64,000 nucleotides of DNA from Verrucomicrobiia bacterium. Lineage in GTDB: Bacteria; Verrucomicrobiota; Verrucomicrobiia; Verrucomicrobiales; DEV007. Positions 1-8,346 of this stretch are shown piece by piece. Numbering within the stretch: position 1 is the stretch's first letter; every line of letters begins with the position of its first letter. The notes beneath the pieces were generated by a model. The model had not been told where the DNA came from. It worked only from the letters and a program-made list of their open reading frames with translations, and did no database searches. The stretch is from assembly GCA_030425385.1 (NCBI GenBank), contig JAUIAH010000003.1:248001-312000 (forward strand), in the 5' to 3' direction. The position numbers and the translations under genes are program-made.

Positions 1-10
1 TCGTCATGGT

Positions 11-916
11 CTAAAGTTCCTTGTCGGCGAAGATGAAATAGGCGGCGAGCAAATACACGACCACGTAGCTGAGGCCCATGCCCAAGATCTTGAAGAACAG
101 TGATAGAGGGAGCGTCTTGCCCGAGACCACGTCGTCGACCAGATTGAAGCTCTGGAAGTTCGGGAAGATGAGTTCGACCACGTGGATGCACGCATTGGCA
201 AAGCTACCGAGGGACTCCATCGATCCTCTCCAGTAATCCACCACCACGGGCTCGATATAGCCGACGAAGAAGAGCATGAAGGCGACCACAACCGTGAACA
301 GCCCTGAGGACGCAAAGGTCGACACGAAGAGCGTGACCGCTCCTAACACCATCGCCTGGAGGCAAATGGCTGCGGCGGCTGTGATCAGAGAGGTGCTGGG
401 GCCATCGGCCTTGAGTTCATCGATCACCACCGCAATCTCCTCTGCGTGAGGAGCCCCAGCGTCGAGCAAAGCCTGTTGTTCTGTCAGTAATGCTTGTTGT
501 CGCAAGTAGAGGACCACGCACAGCATGAGCATCATGACTGCCATGCTGAGCACGATGACAAGCATCGCTCCCAGATACTTGCCTAGCAAGTATTCAAAGC
601 GAGGAACAGGCTTGGCCAGGATGGTGTAAAGGGTTCGATCTTCCACATCCTTGGGAATCAGATTGGCAGTCGCGACGATGGCGAAGATGGTGCCAAACAT
701 CGACATGGCAAAGAACGACATGTCCTTCATGATCTTGAGTTGGCGTGCGGGATCGAACGTGAAGTTCTGAATCAGCAAGGCTGAAACGAGCACAATCACC
801 GAGAAGATGAGAAGGAAGTAGAACGCCCGCATCCTCACGAGCTGTGTTAGGGTATTTCTTGCGAGCACACCTACTCGCGCGGGGGAGAAATGGCGATAAA
901 CGGCCAGGTTATGCAT
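11..916 (-). CDS. ABC-2 type transporter permease
   Basis: Predicted 301-residue inner-membrane permease of an ABC-2 exporter. After a short polar N-terminus there is one hydrophobic segment (about residues 27-46), a soluble loop typical of ABC-2 proteins, and then several long hydrophobic stretches to the C-terminus. The start at 916 is supported by a GAGGAGG ribosome site eight bases upstream and by an 8-bp overlap with the end of the ATPase gene. A longer in-frame reading exists but would lie wholly inside the ATPase gene. Together with that ATPase it should form a complete exporter; the substrate cannot be read from sequence. It is the last gene of a leftward run that includes waaA, so an envelope role is possible but unproven. 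Confidence 0.85.
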   Translation of the reverse strand: MHNLAVYRHFSPARVGVLARNTLTQLVRMRAFYFLLIFSVIVLVSALLIQNFTFDPARQLKIMKDMSFFAMSMFGTIFAIVATANLIPKDVEDRTLYTILAKPVPRFEYLLGKYLGAMLVIVLSMAVMMLMLCVVLYLRQQALLTEQQALLDAGAPHAEEIAVVIDELKADGPSTSLITAAAAICLQAMVLGAVTLFVSTFASSGLFTVVVAFMLFFVGYIEPVVVDYWRGSMESLGSFANACIHVVELIFPNFQSFNLVDDVVSGKTLPLSLFFKILGMGLSYVVVYLLAAYFIFADKEL

Positions 917-1790
917 CCTGAGATCCTCCTCGAGTATCAGGACTTTCTCCGGAAGTTTCCTCCAGGAACAGGCGTTCCAAGGTCGTGCGCGGATGGCCCG
1001 CACGCAGGAGCGAGGCTTGCGCATCCTCGTCAACGAGAGCTTTCACGCGTGCGATCAGTTCTGGACTGGCACGTTCTAACAAGATCTCTGTCTGGTCTTC
1101 GATCGCCATCAGTGCTTCCATGGGGCCTTCTCGGCAGAGCTTTCCTTGAAAGATGATGCCGACGCGGTCACAGACCTCTTGTACTTGTTCTAATAGATGG
1201 GAAGAGAGGATCACAGAGATGCCATCCTCGCGGAACTTCAGGATGAGGTCGCGAATCTTGCGTGATCCCGCCGGATCGACTCCCGCGGTGGGTTCGTCCA
1301 AGACGACGAGGCGCGGGCGCTGGATCAGGGCTTGGGCCAGGCCGATGCGTTGCAACATGCCTTTTGAGTAACCGCTCAGTCGCCGATCGCGCGCGTGCTC
1401 CAGTCCAACCAAGGCCAGCAATTCCTTGCTCCGTTCGCGGATCGCTCGTTTGCGTAAGCCTCCCAGACGTCCGTAGAAATGCAGGGTCTCTTCTGCGGTG
1501 AGAAATTTATAGAAATAGGGATTCTCTGGCAGAAATCCCACGTCCACCCGGCTCCGCACCTTGCGGCTATCTTGCCCAAAGACTGCGGTGGTGCCCTTCG
1601 TCGGAGCGATGAGGCCTAACAGAACCTTCATCGTGGTGGACTTGCCAGAGCCATTGGGGCCGATGAGGCCATAGATCTCGCCCGGCGCCACCTGAAGAGA
1701 CAAGTCGCTCACGGCCGTGACGCGTTGCCCTTTCAAACTGGGGACTTTGAAGACCTTGGTGAGATGATCGATGCGGACCGCGGGTTCCAT
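909..1790 (-). CDS. ABC transporter ATP-binding protein
   Basis: Cytoplasmic ATPase, 293 residues from the ATG at 1790. It has a Walker A motif GPNGSGKST, a signature-like stretch LSGYSKGMLQRIGLAQAL, and Walker B followed by the catalytic Glu in LVVLDEPTAGVDP. The overall pattern is that of the CcmA/DrrA-like subfamily that pairs with ABC-2 permeases, and the permease follows with an 8-bp overlap. A TTG at 1823 would add eleven residues; ATG was preferred because the added residues precede the usual start of the domain, but no clear ribosome site marks either. It lies 37 bp after waaA in the same leftward run. Confidence 0.9.
   Translation of the reverse strand: MEPAVRIDHLTKVFKVPSLKGQRVTAVSDLSLQVAPGEIYGLIGPNGSGKSTTMKVLLGLIAPTKGTTAVFGQDSRKVRSRVDVGFLPENPYFYKFLTAEETLHFYGRLGGLRKRAIRERSKELLALVGLEHARDRRLSGYSKGMLQRIGLAQALIQRPRLVVLDEPTAGVDPAGSRKIRDLILKFREDGISVILSSHLLEQVQEVCDRVGIIFQGKLCREGPMEALMAIEDQTEILLERASPELIARVKALVDEDAQASLLRAGHPRTTLERLFLEETSGESPDTRGGSQDA
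925..931 (-). promoter_or_regulatory. Ribosome binding site of the ABC permease
   Basis: GAGGAGG on the minus strand, eight bases before the ATG at 916 and inside the 3' end of the ATPase gene. It decides the permease start and suggests translational coupling. Confidence 0.75.
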
Positions 1791-1827
1791 GAGGCGACAA
1801 GACTCGGCGCTTTGTTCTATCAATCAA

Positions 1828-3156
1828 TCAATGCTTGCCCACGATTTCCAACAGTTTCTCAACCGTCCGGTCCGTCGCTCCCGCATGTTGTTCTAAGGCA
1901 GCGAGGCCCCGTTGAGCCATTGGGACGGCCACGCTTGGGGCCGCGAGCCAGGCACGCAGGGTGGTTTCTAAATGATCGAGCCCCGTCATTTGCGCAATGC
2001 CCTCGTGCGTCCGTAGCAAGGTCATCAACGCCTCAAAATTCTCCATGTGAGGTCCCACCAGAACGGGGCACCCTGCCATGATCGGTTCTGCAGGATTCTG
2101 CCCGCCATGCCCCAGGAAACTCTTTCCCATGATCACCGCATCGGCAGTCTGGAACCACGCCCGCAGTTCTCCCGTGGAGTCAACTAGCAGAATGGCGGGC
2201 CGTGAGTCGTTGGCCTCTCGACGAGCAGGCCACAGGCTGCGCTGTTCCACTGGTAGGGCCAATTTCTCGATCTCCGAGAGGATCGTCTGCGCCCGCTCGA
2301 AGTGACGGGGCACCAGCACCAGACGAAGCCGTGGGAAGTCCTGACGAAGACGTGCATAGCATTGTGTTATGGCTAGTTCCTCGCCATCGTGGCTGCTCCC
2401 TAACAGAAGAGTGTATCGATTCTCCTTTGCGCCCCAGAGTTCAGTGAGGATCGCTTCGAGAGAGTCCACCTGCGCTTCTGGTGGCTGTTGCGATGCCATG
2501 GGGTCAAACTTGATGCTTCCCACACAATGCGCCTTCTTCGGAGAGAGCCCTGCCTTCGCCCAACGGACAGCGTCTTCTTCCTCCTGGGTGAAGACTGCGG
2601 TCAGCCGATCGAGGGTGGGCGTGGTCAGACGGCGGAAGCGGGCATACCGTTTGCCCGATCGCGGTGAAAGGCGAGCGTTGGCGATGACAACCGGAATGCT
2701 TCGTTTCGAAGCCGTGGCGATTAAGTTAGGCCACAATTCGGATTCCATCAGGACGATCACGGCTGGGCGAATGATGCGGAGAATACGTCCTACCACTCCT
2801 AACAAATCAACAGGATTGTAGAACACGAAGACGTCTTCTGGTGCCTTCTCTCGAGCCGTTGCGTGTCCGGTCGATGATGTCGTACTCAACACTACTCGCT
2901 GCTCGGGGCATCGCTTTCGGATCCGCTCGATCAGCTTCACCGCCACAAGGACTTCTCCCACGCTGACGGCATGGATCCACCATGGATCAGGCATGGCCGC
3001 CAATCGCGCCCGAGTTGCCCTGTCAAAGATACCAAAGCGCTGCCAGAAATGGCTGCCATAGCCACCTCGCCGCCGCATCTTGAGGACGAGCCCCGGCAAC
3101 GAGACGACCAGGTAGATCGGGAGAAGGAGATTGTAGAGGAAACGCCCCACGCCCAC
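1828..3156 (-). CDS. waaA: 3-deoxy-D-manno-octulosonic acid transferase (Kdo transferase)
   Basis: Inner-membrane-anchored glycosyltransferase, 442 residues, that adds Kdo from CMP-Kdo to the lipid A precursor. The N-terminus is hydrophobic (about residues 6-25). The motif WIHAVSVGE (Glu68) corresponds to the segment holding the catalytic glutamate in characterised WaaA proteins, followed by VVLSTTSSTGHA and LMESELWPNL, both family hallmarks. C-terminally GGQNPAEP is the GT-B nucleotide-sugar binding signature. Length is normal (about 420-440). The GTG start lies two bases after the rsmD stop, so the pair is cotranscribed. It indicates an LPS-bearing outer membrane. Confidence 0.93.
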   Translation of the reverse strand: MGVGRFLYNLLLPIYLVVSLPGLVLKMRRRGGYGSHFWQRFGIFDRATRARLAAMPDPWWIHAVSVGEVLVAVKLIERIRKRCPEQRVVLSTTSSTGHATAREKAPEDVFVFYNPVDLLGVVGRILRIIRPAVIVLMESELWPNLIATASKRSIPVVIANARLSPRSGKRYARFRRLTTPTLDRLTAVFTQEEEDAVRWAKAGLSPKKAHCVGSIKFDPMASQQPPEAQVDSLEAILTELWGAKENRYTLLLGSSHDGEELAITQCYARLRQDFPRLRLVLVPRHFERAQTILSEIEKLALPVEQRSLWPARREANDSRPAILLVDSTGELRAWFQTADAVIMGKSFLGHGGQNPAEPIMAGCPVLVGPHMENFEALMTLLRTHEGIAQMTGLDHLETTLRAWLAAPSVAVPMAQRGLAALEQHAGATDRTVEKLLEIVGKH

Positions 3157-3158
3157 TG

Positions 3159-3713
3159 CTAGGCCCGTTTCTCAAAGAAATGCAAGTGGCTTCCCCCATA
3201 CCGTCGCGTGTCCACACGCTCCCAGGCGCTCTCGCTGGTGGGGGACGCTTCAGAGCCCGTTTCGATCACGACCAAGCCGTCGGCCGCGAGACCGTTGGCA
3301 AACTCGGGCAAGGCCAAGAGATCGCACGCCAGGTTGCGATCGCTTTCATGCTTGTGATAGGGCGGGTCAGCGAGGATGAGGTCGAAGACCTCGCGATTCC
3401 GTCGGCACCAGGAGAAGATTTCCTGAGTCAGCACCGTTGCTTTAGCGGCTAAACGCGTGCGCTTGAGATTCGCCTCCACCGCCTGGGTCGCACGTCGATC
3501 CTGATCGATGAAGACCGCGGAGTCGGCTCCTCGGCTCAGTGCTTCAATCCCCAAGGATCCGCTCCCGGCGAAGAGATCCAGCACCCGAGCACCATCCACA
3601 CGGTTTCCCAGGATCGAGAAGAGCGCCTCGCGCAATCGATCAGTGCTAGGGCGCGCGAGAGACTTGGGGGCATCTAGGGGTAAGCGACCCGCGTCGCCGG
3701 CGATCACGCGCAT
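3159..3713 (-). CDS. rsmD: 16S rRNA (guanine-966-N2)-methyltransferase
   Basis: Rossmann-fold SAM-dependent methyltransferase, 184 residues, the normal length for RsmD. The N-terminus MRVIAGDAGR and the following RPSTDRLREALFSIL are family-typical. SAM motif I is VLDLFAGSGSLGIEA (44-58), and the catalytic motif for exocyclic amino methylation is DPPY (116-119). It modifies G966 of 16S rRNA on the assembled small subunit. ATG start at 3713, 12 bp downstream of the esterase stop, and two bases before waaA. Confidence 0.93.
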   Translation of the reverse strand: MRVIAGDAGRLPLDAPKSLARPSTDRLREALFSILGNRVDGARVLDLFAGSGSLGIEALSRGADSAVFIDQDRRATQAVEANLKRTRLAAKATVLTQEIFSWCRRNREVFDLILADPPYHKHESDRNLACDLLALPEFANGLAADGLVVIETGSEASPTSESAWERVDTRRYGGSHLHFFEKRA

Positions 3714-3725
3714 GAAGAGTGACTG

Positions 3726-4820
3726 TTAGTCTTTGAAAAGTTTCGGAGCGAAGTCCCCCAAGTAGCGACGCCAGACCGGCCAGCTGTGGTCATCGCCTTC
3801 CGTAACGACATACGCGTGATCAAGGCCCGCCTTCTCGAAGGCGGCGTGCGCTTCTTCATTGCGCTCGAAAAGGAAATCGTTGTCGCCACAGGCCACCCAG
3901 AAAAGGCTGAGACTCTGGTTGATCTTGGCGGCATCCTTCAAGCCGTCCGCCATGAAAGGATCCTTCGGGGGTGCCGAACTGAAAGCCCCGATTTGCGAGA
4001 AGTGTGTGTGGTGCTGGAGCGCTACCGTCATCGCGTGATGCCCACCCATCGACAGACCAGCAAAGGCACGCATAGATGAGTCCTTGCTCGCAGGGTAATG
4101 CGCTTCCACCAAGGGGATGACTTCGTGCATCAAATCCTCACAGAACGCTCTAGAGTTGTCCAAGGCATACTGATCCCAGTTCTCCCGATCTCGCGTTTCT
4201 GGCGGCACCGCATGGGCATCCGGCATCACGATGATCATGGGTTTCGCCTTTCCACTAGCAATGAGCGCATCCAGGATCCAATGCGCTTTGCCGTGTGCTG
4301 TCCAGGTGCCCTGTTCATCGCTGTATCCATGGGCGAGGTAGAGCACCGGCATGGGCTCTTCCATCGTCGGCGGTGTGTAGACCACAAGCCCACGCAGCGC
4401 CCCATCGAGAACCTTGGAGCGATAGGTGTGATGGTGAACCGTCCCGTGGGCAATGCCATCCTGCCAATCCCATAAAGCAGGAGGATCGGAGGGGATGTGG
4501 AGAATGCTGGTGCCTGGCCAACGCTGTGGCTTGAGCTGACGATTGCGCGAATCGATCGTGCGGATGCCATCGACCACTAGCGAGTACTCATGGATCCCTG
4601 CAGAGACCGGGTCGGCCGTCGTGCCTGTCCAGAGTCCGTCGGCATCTTTAGTGAGACTAACGGGCTCACCAAATTGCCCTTGCGCTTTCACTTCCTTCGC
4701 TTCTTTGGAAGTGTAACGGAAAGTGACGCGGTTGTCGGCTAGGATCTCCGGTGAGACTTGGGCGTCAATCGTCATGAGGGCGAACGCAAGACAGAGTGGG
4801 ATGGCAAAGAGGGATTTCAT
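3726..4820 (-). CDS. Secreted carbohydrate esterase, CE1/esterase D-like, with N-terminal E-set domain
   Basis: Exported esterase of about 364 residues. A signal peptide (1-20, ending IDAQ) is followed by an immunoglobulin-like E-set/CBM48-type domain (about 25-110) as found in feruloyl and acetyl-xylan esterases. The C-terminal alpha/beta hydrolase domain carries the nucleophile in GLSMGG (Ser257) and a likely catalytic His in GDDHSWPVW near residue 345. Such proteins release acyl groups from plant or algal polysaccharides; substrate is not deducible here. ATG at 4820 was chosen over the adjacent GTG at 4823. It sits 18 bp after the AsmA-like gene and 12 bp before rsmD. Confidence 0.82.
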   Translation of the reverse strand: MKSLFAIPLCLAFALMTIDAQVSPEILADNRVTFRYTSKEAKEVKAQGQFGEPVSLTKDADGLWTGTTADPVSAGIHEYSLVVDGIRTIDSRNRQLKPQRWPGTSILHIPSDPPALWDWQDGIAHGTVHHHTYRSKVLDGALRGLVVYTPPTMEEPMPVLYLAHGYSDEQGTWTAHGKAHWILDALIASGKAKPMIIVMPDAHAVPPETRDRENWDQYALDNSRAFCEDLMHEVIPLVEAHYPASKDSSMRAFAGLSMGGHHAMTVALQHHTHFSQIGAFSSAPPKDPFMADGLKDAAKINQSLSLFWVACGDNDFLFERNEEAHAAFEKAGLDHAYVVTEGDDHSWPVWRRYLGDFAPKLFKD

Positions 4821-4838
4821 CACGCGATCCTAGGATCA

Positions 4839-6371
4839 TCACGCGCCATTGTCGTCCTCTTTCTGTCTGGTCTCCTCGATGAGTTGAAGCATCTCTTCAA
4901 AGGTTCTCCCTTCTGAACCGATGAAGTCTGTCCGTAGCTGTTGAACCGGGCCGCTGATCACAAAGTCGCGATAAAAGTCTTCGCGACCTTCCACTTGCTC
5001 GAAAGGGCGAATCACGCGTTCAGGCAGCTGCCGCTCGATCTGCTGGAGCACCGCGCGCACGCGTTGGCTGAAGTAGAGGCGTGCCGCAATCCGTACGCGC
5101 TGATTCATCCCGACCGCGCCAAGCCCTTTGAATTCTAAATTGTCCGTCTTCCAGTGGATGTCTTCAAACCAGAGGACCGGGCCCCGGATTTCGAAGCGGC
5201 TCTTGGCTTCCTCAAAAGCCAGTTCCACAAATTCCCGCACGCCAATGTAGCGCCCGAGCGACTCTAACAGACCATTGCGAGCTAGTGCTGCCTCTGACAG
5301 ATGCATTTCTCCTTTCCCCGTCCAACTTTCAGGAGTCGTCAGATATCCTTGCGCTTGCACGCTCGCGTGTAACCCCCCACGGGAAAATGCCAAGCGCTCC
5401 GTCGCACGCTTCGCGGTCGCTGCGAGTGCCACTCCATTGATGTCGAAAGCAATCCCGAAAGGCATGCTCGTCATCCACGGATTCCACTTGACCGTTCCGG
5501 TGATTGCGCCTCCATCGGCCTCTGCTTGAATCTTTGTCAGACTGATGGTGCCGTCTCCTAACATGGAAACAGATGCCTCGGCATCGGTCGCGCGAATGGC
5601 ATCGAGTAGCAGGGTTTCACGAATGCCGAGTGATCCCAAGGGAATGGCGTTTCCGCGGGAACTGAGCGCATCGGCCGCAAGGCGCGTCTCGATCCCTCGC
5701 ATGTCGACTAAACTGCGCGATCCGTTAGGGCTGAGGACACGCAATCGGCCATCCTCCAGGGCAATCGTCTCCACACGTATCTGCTCCTCCGCTTGGGCTG
5801 GTGGCGCATCGGCCGGTGGCGATGACACCGCTGCTGCCGAGTCGTCGGGCGTTGGAGGCGTTTCTGCTGGGGCTGGCGTTGGTTGCGGACGCGTCTTCGT
5901 GCTTGGAGCTCCTGGTGCGGGACCTCGTGGCTTCACGGCCTGATTGGCCAATTCGGGTGGGCGCGAGGGAGGTGCGGTCCACGGCAGCATCACCTGACCA
6001 TCGTACCGCTGTATCGTCGTGACGGTTGGTTGAAGGAAACGCACGTCCTCAATCTGAATCGGCCGCGCTAGCAACGAGGGTAGACTCACCTTGGCCAGCA
6101 CCGCCTCTGCCCGGAAGAATGGGGCCCCCGTCATCGCTTCCACCGCCTCTTGATGGGGGACTTCGAAGCCCCGCACCTTGAGGCCGCGCCAGGGCAAATA
6201 GCTCACCGATTCATAGCGCACTTCTTGCCCCAGCCTCCCCTGAAACGTCGCTTCCACTCGGTCGCGGATCCCAGGTGATCGTAGATACAGATTCAGGCTT
6301 AACAAACCTATCAAAAGCAGCGCGATGAACGCCAGGGCGCCCCACAGAATCCATTTCCCTAACCGAATCAC
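4839..6371 (-). CDS. AsmA-like membrane-anchored protein
   Basis: About 510 residues. One N-terminal transmembrane helix (roughly 6-27) is followed by a large periplasmic part with beta-rich, AsmA/DUF748-like segments. In the middle (about 125-190) is a Pro/Ala-rich linker. The C-terminal part with repeated short strands (FEIRGPV, FKGLGAVGMNQRV) resembles the AsmA C-terminal region. AsmA-like proteins bridge the envelope in lipid transport or outer-membrane homeostasis; that role is inferred from architecture. The start is a GTG at 6371 that overlaps the rhomboid stop as GTGA. An upstream in-frame extension exists but lies wholly inside the rhomboid gene and was rejected. Confidence 0.7.
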   Translation of the reverse strand: MIRLGKWILWGALAFIALLLIGLLSLNLYLRSPGIRDRVEATFQGRLGQEVRYESVSYLPWRGLKVRGFEVPHQEAVEAMTGAPFFRAEAVLAKVSLPSLLARPIQIEDVRFLQPTVTTIQRYDGQVMLPWTAPPSRPPELANQAVKPRGPAPGAPSTKTRPQPTPAPAETPPTPDDSAAAVSSPPADAPPAQAEEQIRVETIALEDGRLRVLSPNGSRSLVDMRGIETRLAADALSSRGNAIPLGSLGIRETLLLDAIRATDAEASVSMLGDGTISLTKIQAEADGGAITGTVKWNPWMTSMPFGIAFDINGVALAATAKRATERLAFSRGGLHASVQAQGYLTTPESWTGKGEMHLSEAALARNGLLESLGRYIGVREFVELAFEEAKSRFEIRGPVLWFEDIHWKTDNLEFKGLGAVGMNQRVRIAARLYFSQRVRAVLQQIERQLPERVIRPFEQVEGREDFYRDFVISGPVQQLRTDFIGSEGRTFEEMLQLIEETRQKEDDNGA

Positions 6372-7147
6372 GATGACGGTGTCCGGCGCTGCGCCTCCAG
6401 CCGGGAATCGTTGAGTTCTCGCTCGTGCCGCAGCGCCTCCAAAGTGAGCGGTTTCGGGGCAAATCCAAACAGTTTCACATACAGGATGCCACCCAGAGCA
6501 CCCCCGAGATGGGCGAAGTGCCCCATGTTCGCCAGCAATGGCAAGGACAGTCCGGGAATGAGTGCCAGCACACCAAGGAACGCCGTTGAGACCACCAGGG
6601 CACGAGTGAATGACCCTCCATAGACTTGAAACCGCCATCCTAGCATCCAACCCTCGAGGCGTTCGTGATAGTGAATGGTTCCCAGAGCGCCAATCAATCC
6701 GAAGGCAGCACCAGAGGCCCCCACCAGAGGCGATTGCGGCGTCACCAGGATTTGGAAGAATCCTCCCAGAATGCCCGATAAGAAATAGATGCCTAACCAA
6801 TGCTTGGATCCCACATCCAGGAGGAGATCTTTACCCACTTGATAGATCACCAGCATGTTGAGGCCAATATGGAAAAGGCGCATTGCCAGATTCAGGTCGC
6901 CACCGTGGAGGAAGAGATGGGTCACTGGCTGCCACCAATGTCCCTCCTTGAGGCCAACAACACTGATGGCACCCCACTCGATGAAGGCTAACAACCCTCC
7001 CGTGCTGGTCAGGGATACCATGTAGAGAAATACCGCGACATTGAGAGCCACGACGCACGTCACCACATCGATCCCCGCCCGCGTCACGAATTGACCGCGC
7101 TGGGTCGGCTTTCTAGGGGCCTGGGGTTCAGGTGTCACCACACGCAC
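6368..7147 (-). CDS. Rhomboid family intramembrane serine protease
   Basis: Polytopic inner-membrane protease of 259 residues. Family motifs are all present: FHIGLNML (Asn97 region), the catalytic serine in GASGAAFG (Ser145), and the catalytic histidine in HFAHLGGALGG (His213). It should cleave single-pass membrane proteins within the bilayer. The GTG at 7147 is used as start; several nearby GTG codons make the exact start uncertain. It is the first gene of the leftward seven-gene run. The strong hairpin at 7282-7317 isolates this run from the gene to its right. Confidence 0.9.
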   Translation of the reverse strand: MRVVTPEPQAPRKPTQRGQFVTRAGIDVVTCVVALNVAVFLYMVSLTSTGGLLAFIEWGAISVVGLKEGHWWQPVTHLFLHGGDLNLAMRLFHIGLNMLVIYQVGKDLLLDVGSKHWLGIYFLSGILGGFFQILVTPQSPLVGASGAAFGLIGALGTIHYHERLEGWMLGWRFQVYGGSFTRALVVSTAFLGVLALIPGLSLPLLANMGHFAHLGGALGGILYVKLFGFAPKPLTLEALRHERELNDSRLEAQRRTPSS

Positions 7148-7281
7148 CGAAGCATAAGATCACCGAAATCACCAACACTCGCTTTCTTCCGAACCTTGAA
7201 AGAATGGATTCCCAGCGTCGTAGTCATGGGCGTTTGATGGATTCCTTCCCTGGGTTCCCCAAGACCCAGATCAGGCTGCAC

Positions 7282-7317
7282 GAAAGGATGGCAACGTTGG
7301 TGGGTTGCCATCCTTTC
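7282..7317 (-). terminator. Strong hairpin, probable transcription terminator
   Basis: Perfect 14-bp inverted repeat (7282-7295 with 7304-7317, arms GAAAGGATGGCAAC and complement) with an 8-base loop. It lies 10 bp beyond the stop of the leftward pseudokinase-like gene and upstream of the rhomboid operon. The U-run is weak, so it may act in either direction. Confidence 0.75.
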
Positions 7318-7327
7318 TCAGTGCGGA

Positions 7328-8293
7328 TCAGTGCCAACCTGTGGCTGAAGTCGTGATTCCCGCCGCAAAGAGACAGATCGAGGTAGCCGTGAACGGCACG
7401 GGTGCGGTGCCTCCAAGAAGGGGCGATGAGATCCCGCGCCCACGGCCCGCATCTTTGTCAGAAGACGTGGGGTCGAAGTGGTCGCGAAACGCTTTCAATT
7501 CTGGATGTTGGAAGGGACACCGCGGCGCCCAGTGCTCCATCCGTGACAGGCGACGAGGCCACCACGCAAATCCACCCCCTTCTGGAATGGCGTCTAACAA
7601 AGCGTTGAGATTCTGAGGGCAGTCACCTTCGTCCAACCCGTAGGCTAGATCGATCAACCGATCCACACTTTCCGGCGCCCCACTGAGGTCCACGAGTTGT
7701 GTGAGAATGGTGGCGATCTGCGCCACCCGCTCCCGCTCCGTGTGCGTCTCCTCAAGCTGCCGGGAGCACCCGATGACCTGAAGATAAAGGTGATCCTCGA
7801 CTGTCTGCGCGACTCGGATCGTTGAGAGATCGAGCCGATTGAAGAGCGTTTCTTCCTCCCGCAGCGCAATGAACGTTTTTACCAAGGCACGCACCATCGG
7901 AGCGCCCACCGACCACGGTAGAGTCCCTTGACGCTTCGCATAGGAGGCAAGCGATTCCGATCGATGGTAGGGGCGCACCGTGTAGATCATCCCATCGTCC
8001 ACGCCCGTCTCCAGGATAGGCAGGAGGGAAGGTTTCGAACTCTGCCGCTCCAAGGCATAGGCTTGCCCTTCGAAGAATGAACGCCAACGGCCGTCTAGAC
8101 CCTCAAAGACCTCCAGAATGGCCCAGTCCTGCTTGTCTTCGTCGAACACCAGGAAGCAACGCACTCCCTTCTCAAAGGCCGTCTCCAGTGGCTGCCCGTC
8201 CTCTGAAGCGAGGAAATACTGCCGAAACTGGGGTATTTCCGTGAGCGAACTGTAGCTCGTAGGCGAAGGAATCGTAGAGAAGTGGCTAATCAT
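7328..8293 (-). CDS. Pseudokinase-like protein with C-terminal membrane anchor
   Basis: Protein of about 321 residues. Residues 40-235 read like a degenerate eukaryotic-type protein kinase fold. FNRLDLSTIRV (151-161) occupies the position of the HRDLKPxNI catalytic loop and VIGC (173-176) that of the DFG segment, but the catalytic Asp, metal-binding residues and a clear glycine loop or VAIK lysine are missing. The C-terminus ends in a hydrophobic stretch (about 299-314), suggesting a tail anchor. If correct it is a membrane-tethered pseudokinase; the assignment is inference from weak pattern similarity. The ATG at 8293 was chosen because the region upstream is AT-rich and promoter-like. Strong hairpin downstream. 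Confidence 0.55.
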   Translation of the reverse strand: MISHFSTIPSPTSYSSLTEIPQFRQYFLASEDGQPLETAFEKGVRCFLVFDEDKQDWAILEVFEGLDGRWRSFFEGQAYALERQSSKPSLLPILETGVDDGMIYTVRPYHRSESLASYAKRQGTLPWSVGAPMVRALVKTFIALREEETLFNRLDLSTIRVAQTVEDHLYLQVIGCSRQLEETHTERERVAQIATILTQLVDLSGAPESVDRLIDLAYGLDEGDCPQNLNALLDAIPEGGGFAWWPRRLSRMEHWAPRCPFQHPELKAFRDHFDPTSSDKDAGRGRGISSPLLGGTAPVPFTATSICLFAAGITTSATGWH

Positions 8294-8311
8294 ATATGGA
8301 AATAGCCGTAG

Positions 8312-8340
8312 ATTATAAAAATTACAACAAACTCTTGAGA
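8312..8340 (-). promoter_or_regulatory. Possible promoter of the pseudokinase-like gene
   Basis: The minus strand carries a perfect TATAAT (8317 to 8312) in an AT-rich stretch about 20 bp upstream of the ATG at 8293. The -35 region is poor (TCTCAA at 17-bp spacing), so this is tentative. Confidence 0.35.
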
Positions 8341-8346
8341 AGGCTC

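Noticed and set aside
6372..6800. N-terminal extension of the AsmA-like protein
   Set aside because: It lies entirely within the rhomboid gene; the GTGA junction at 6368-6371 and the transmembrane helix right after it fix the start.
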